DNA from: Streptomyces sp. MZ04
GTDB lineage: Bacteria; Actinomycetota; Actinomycetes; Streptomycetales; Streptomycetaceae
Reading direction: 5' to 3'
Length of the DNA: 64,000 nucleotides
Assembly (NCBI RefSeq): GCF_004684775.1
Contig: NZ_SRIC01000007.1
Span: forward strand, 1-64,000
The notes under the pieces were generated by a model that saw only the letters and a program-made list of their open reading frames with translations, was not told the DNA's origin and ran no database searches. The position numbers were made by a program, and so were the translations under genes. Below are positions 62,094-64,000 of the stretch, piece by piece (the stretch's first letter is position 1; each line of letters opens with the position of its first letter).

Positions 62094-64000
62094 GTCTCCT
62101 GCCCCCGTCGCTCCTCTGAGGCGCCCGCGGACACGGGTGCCTCGGTCTCACCGTTCGAGGCGCCCGTGTGTACGGGTTCCTCTTCTTCAATGATCTCTCC
62201 GGTCGCCGTGTTCACGGCGGGCGGCGCGGGAGCCGCCGCGGCCAGGGCGACCACGATCGCCTCGGCCGTCTTGCGGCCTATCCCCGGAACCTCGCAGATC
62301 TGCTCGATTGTCGCGGATCGCAGCTTCTTCACCGAACCGAAGTGCTTGATCAGCGTCTGCTTGCGCGCGTCGCCCAGGCCGGGCACGGCGTCCAGCGGCC
62401 CCGCCTTGAAGCGCTTGGCCCGCTTGGCCCGCTGGTAGGTGATCGCGAAGCGGTGTGCCTCGTCGCGCACCCGCTGGAGAAGGTACAGCCCCTCGCTGGT
62501 GCGCGGCAGGATCACCGGGTCGTCGTCGCCCGGCACCCAGACCTCTTCCAGACGCTTGGCGAGGCCGCAGACCGCGATGTCGTCGATGCCGAGCTCGTCA
62601 AGGGCCCGCTGGGCCGCCGCGACCTGCGGCTGACCGCCGTCCACGACGACGAGCTGCGGCGGGTAGGCGAAGCGCTTGGGGCGGCCGTCCTCCTCGGTCA
62701 GGCCGTTCGCCCCGCCGTTCGACTCGTCGATGACGCCTTCCTCGTCCAGCTCCCCCGTCTTCTCCTTGTCGGCGAGATACCGCTTGAAGCGGCGGGTGAG
62801 CACCTCGTGCATGGAGCGGACGTCGTCCTGCCCCTCGAAGCCCTTGATCTGGAAGCGGCGGTACTCGCTCTTGCGGGCGAGGCCGTCCTCGAAGACGACC
62901 ATCGAGGCGACCACGTCGTCACCCTGCAGATGCGAGATGTCGTAGCACTCGATGCGCAACGGTGCGCTGTCGAGCTCCAGGGCCTCGGCGATCTCCTCCA
63001 GGGCGCGGGAGCGCGTGGTCAGGTCGGATGCGCGCTTGGTCTTGTGGAGCATCAGCGACTGCTGCGCGTTGCGCGCCACGGTCTCCATCAGCGCCTTCTT
63101 GTCGCCGCGCTGCGGGATGCGCAGGGAGACGTTCGCGCCGCGCCGCTCGGTGAGCCACTCCTGGACGGGCTCTATCGGGTCGGGCAGCGCGGGCACGAGG
63201 ACTTCCTTCGGTACGGAGTCCCCGCTCTCCTCTCCGTAGAGCTGCTGGAGGGCGTGCTCGACGAGGTCACCGCTGGTGACCGCCTCGACCTTGTCGGTGA
63301 CCCAGCCGCGCTGACCGCGCACCCGGCCGCCGCGGACGTGGAAGATCTGGACGGCGGCCTCGAGCTCGTCCTCGGCCAGGGCGATCAGATCGGCGTCCGT
63401 GGCGTCGGCGAGGACGACGGCGCTCTTCTCCATGGCCTTCTTGAGGGCCTCGATGTCGTCGCGGAGGCGGGCCGCCTTCTCGTACTCCATCTCCTCGGCG
63501 GCGTCCGCCATCTCGCGCTCGATACGGCGGATGTACGTGCCCGTGCGTCCGGTCATGAACTCGCAGAAGTCCTCGGCGAGTTCGCGGTGCTCCTCCGGGG
63601 TGACCCGCTCCACGCAGGGCGCCGAGCACTTGCCGATGTAGCCGAGGAGGCAGGGGCGGCCCGTGCGCTCGGCGTTCTTGAAGACTCCGGCCGAGCAGGT
63701 GCGGACGGGGAAGACGCGCAGGAGGAGGTCCACGGTGTCGCGGATGGCCCACGCGTGGCCGTAGGGCCCGAAGTAGCGCACGCCCTTCTTCTTGTGGCCG
63801 CGCATCACCTGCACGCGCGGGAACTCCTCGTTCATCGTCACCGCGAGATACGGATAGCTCTTGTCGTCGCGGTACTTGACGTTGAAGCGAGGGTCGAACT
63901 CCTTGATCCAGCTGTACTCCAGCTGCAGCGCCTCGACCTCGGTGGAGACCACGGTCCACTCGACGGACGCGGCGGTCGTCACCATCGAGGCGGTGCGCGG
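62090..64000 (-). CDS. uvrC: UvrC excinuclease subunit, N-terminus outside window
   Basis: 637 codons are visible and the frame is open at the window edge ([10 protein letters not shown]), so roughly the first 60 residues with most of the GIY-YIG domain are missing. [29 protein letters not shown] ends the GIY-YIG part. The UVR motif is [22 protein letters not shown]. The RNase H-like endonuclease has [24 protein letters not shown] and [14 protein letters not shown]. The tandem HhH is [23 protein letters not shown] and [14 protein letters not shown]. UvrC makes both incisions in nucleotide excision repair. A polar 35-residue tail follows. Confidence 0.97.
   Translation of the reverse strand, partial: PRTASMVTTAASVEWTVVSTEVEALQLEYSWIKEFDPRFNVKYRDDKSYPYLAVTMNEEFPRVQVMRGHKKKGVRYFGPYGHAWAIRDTVDLLLRVFPVRTCSAGVFKNAERTGRPCLLGYIGKCSAPCVERVTPEEHRELAEDFCEFMTGRTGTYIRRIEREMADAAEEMEYEKAARLRDDIEALKKAMEKSAVVLADATDADLIALAEDELEAAVQIFHVRGGRVRGQRGWVTDKVEAVTSGDLVEHALQQLYGEESGDSVPKEVLVPALPDPIEPVQEWLTERRGANVSLRIPQRGDKKALMETVARNAQQSLMLHKTKRASDLTTRSRALEEIAEALELDSAPLRIECYDISHLQGDDVVASMVVFEDGLARKSEYRRFQIKGFEGQDDVRSMHEVLTRRFKRYLADKEKTGELDEEGVIDESNGGANGLTEEDGRPKRFAYPPQLVVVDGGQPQVAAAQRALDELGIDDIAVCGLAKRLEEVWVPGDDDPVILPRTSEGLYLLQRVRDEAHRFAITYQRAKRAKRFKAGPLDAVPGLGDARKQTLIKHFGSVKKLRSATIEQICEVPGIGRKTAEAIVVALAAAAPAPPAVNTATGEIIEEEEPVHTGASNGETEAPVSAGASEERRGQET

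Overview
The window is chromosomal DNA of a Streptomyces or close relative. Coding sequence is very GC-rich with G/C at third codon positions, GTG and TTG starts are common, and the gene order is typical of the genus: the suf operon, ctaA/ctaB, tkt-tal-zwf-opcA-pgl, pgi, secG-tpiA-pgk-gap and whiA-yvcK-rapZ-uvrC. I see no rRNA, tRNA, CRISPR array, prophage, transposase or integrase. About 45 intact genes and six gene remnants are supported.

Layout. 1-6.1 kb: the end of a TerD-type protein, a small Tudor-like protein, two facing gene remnants (TROVE/Ro and PQQ propeller) joined at a deletion scar, a Tat-exported PhoX-type phosphatase, a broken short-chain dehydrogenase, and a three-gene cassette built around a trypsin-like protease. 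6.1-12.2 kb: an acidic protein of unknown function, a secreted nuclease, a START-like protein, an SGNH hydrolase and a dehydrogenase. 12.2-15.6 kb: a tiny two-gene unit (second gene apparently frameshifted), dapA whose native stop seems lost, a deletion-fused sigma factor/beta-propeller remnant, and dapD. 15.6-19.1 kb: an SMR-TetR-MFS efflux unit with a 40-bp palindrome on the first start codon, and a membrane protein. 19.2-25.8 kb: sufR-sufB-sufD-Rieske-sufC-sufS-sufU-sufT, nearly all start/stop coupled, the complete SUF Fe-S assembly route with its cluster-sensing repressor.

25.9-32.2 kb: an AAC(3)-type acetyltransferase, an ABC-2 exporter pair, ctaA, an amidohydrolase, a small conserved protein and ctaB (heme O/A synthesis for cytochrome oxidase). 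32.6-39.2 kb: the pentose phosphate operon. 39.3-46.3 kb: a carbohydrate ABC importer (two permeases, binding protein) with a GH13 glucosidase, then an orphan binding protein whose lipobox cysteine is replaced by tyrosine. 46.3-50 kb: a PadR regulator with an FtsX-type ABC exporter. 50-55.8 kb: pgi, an RbpA-family RNA polymerase-binding protein, secG and the triose-phosphate glycolytic genes tpiA-pgk-gap. 56-59 kb: a large secreted M14 carboxypeptidase. 59.2-64 kb: whiA, yvcK, rapZ and uvrC (uvrC runs off the window).

The right three quarters is conserved core genome with tightly coupled operons. The left quarter carries all the gene wrecks and most short tandem duplications; three of the duplications overlap or abut a stop codon. 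The best candidate for something undescribed is the cassette at 4.07-6.01 kb: a free-standing copy of the protease N-terminal domain, the protease itself and an unrecognised protein, co-oriented and closed by one terminator. Further leads are the SMR/TetR palindrome, an inverted repeat resembling an iron box between sufR and the acetyltransferase gene, a beta-sandwich domain inserted in a sugar permease, and an interspersed hairpin motif near ctaB. All functions are read from sequence pattern recognition; no database search was possible.
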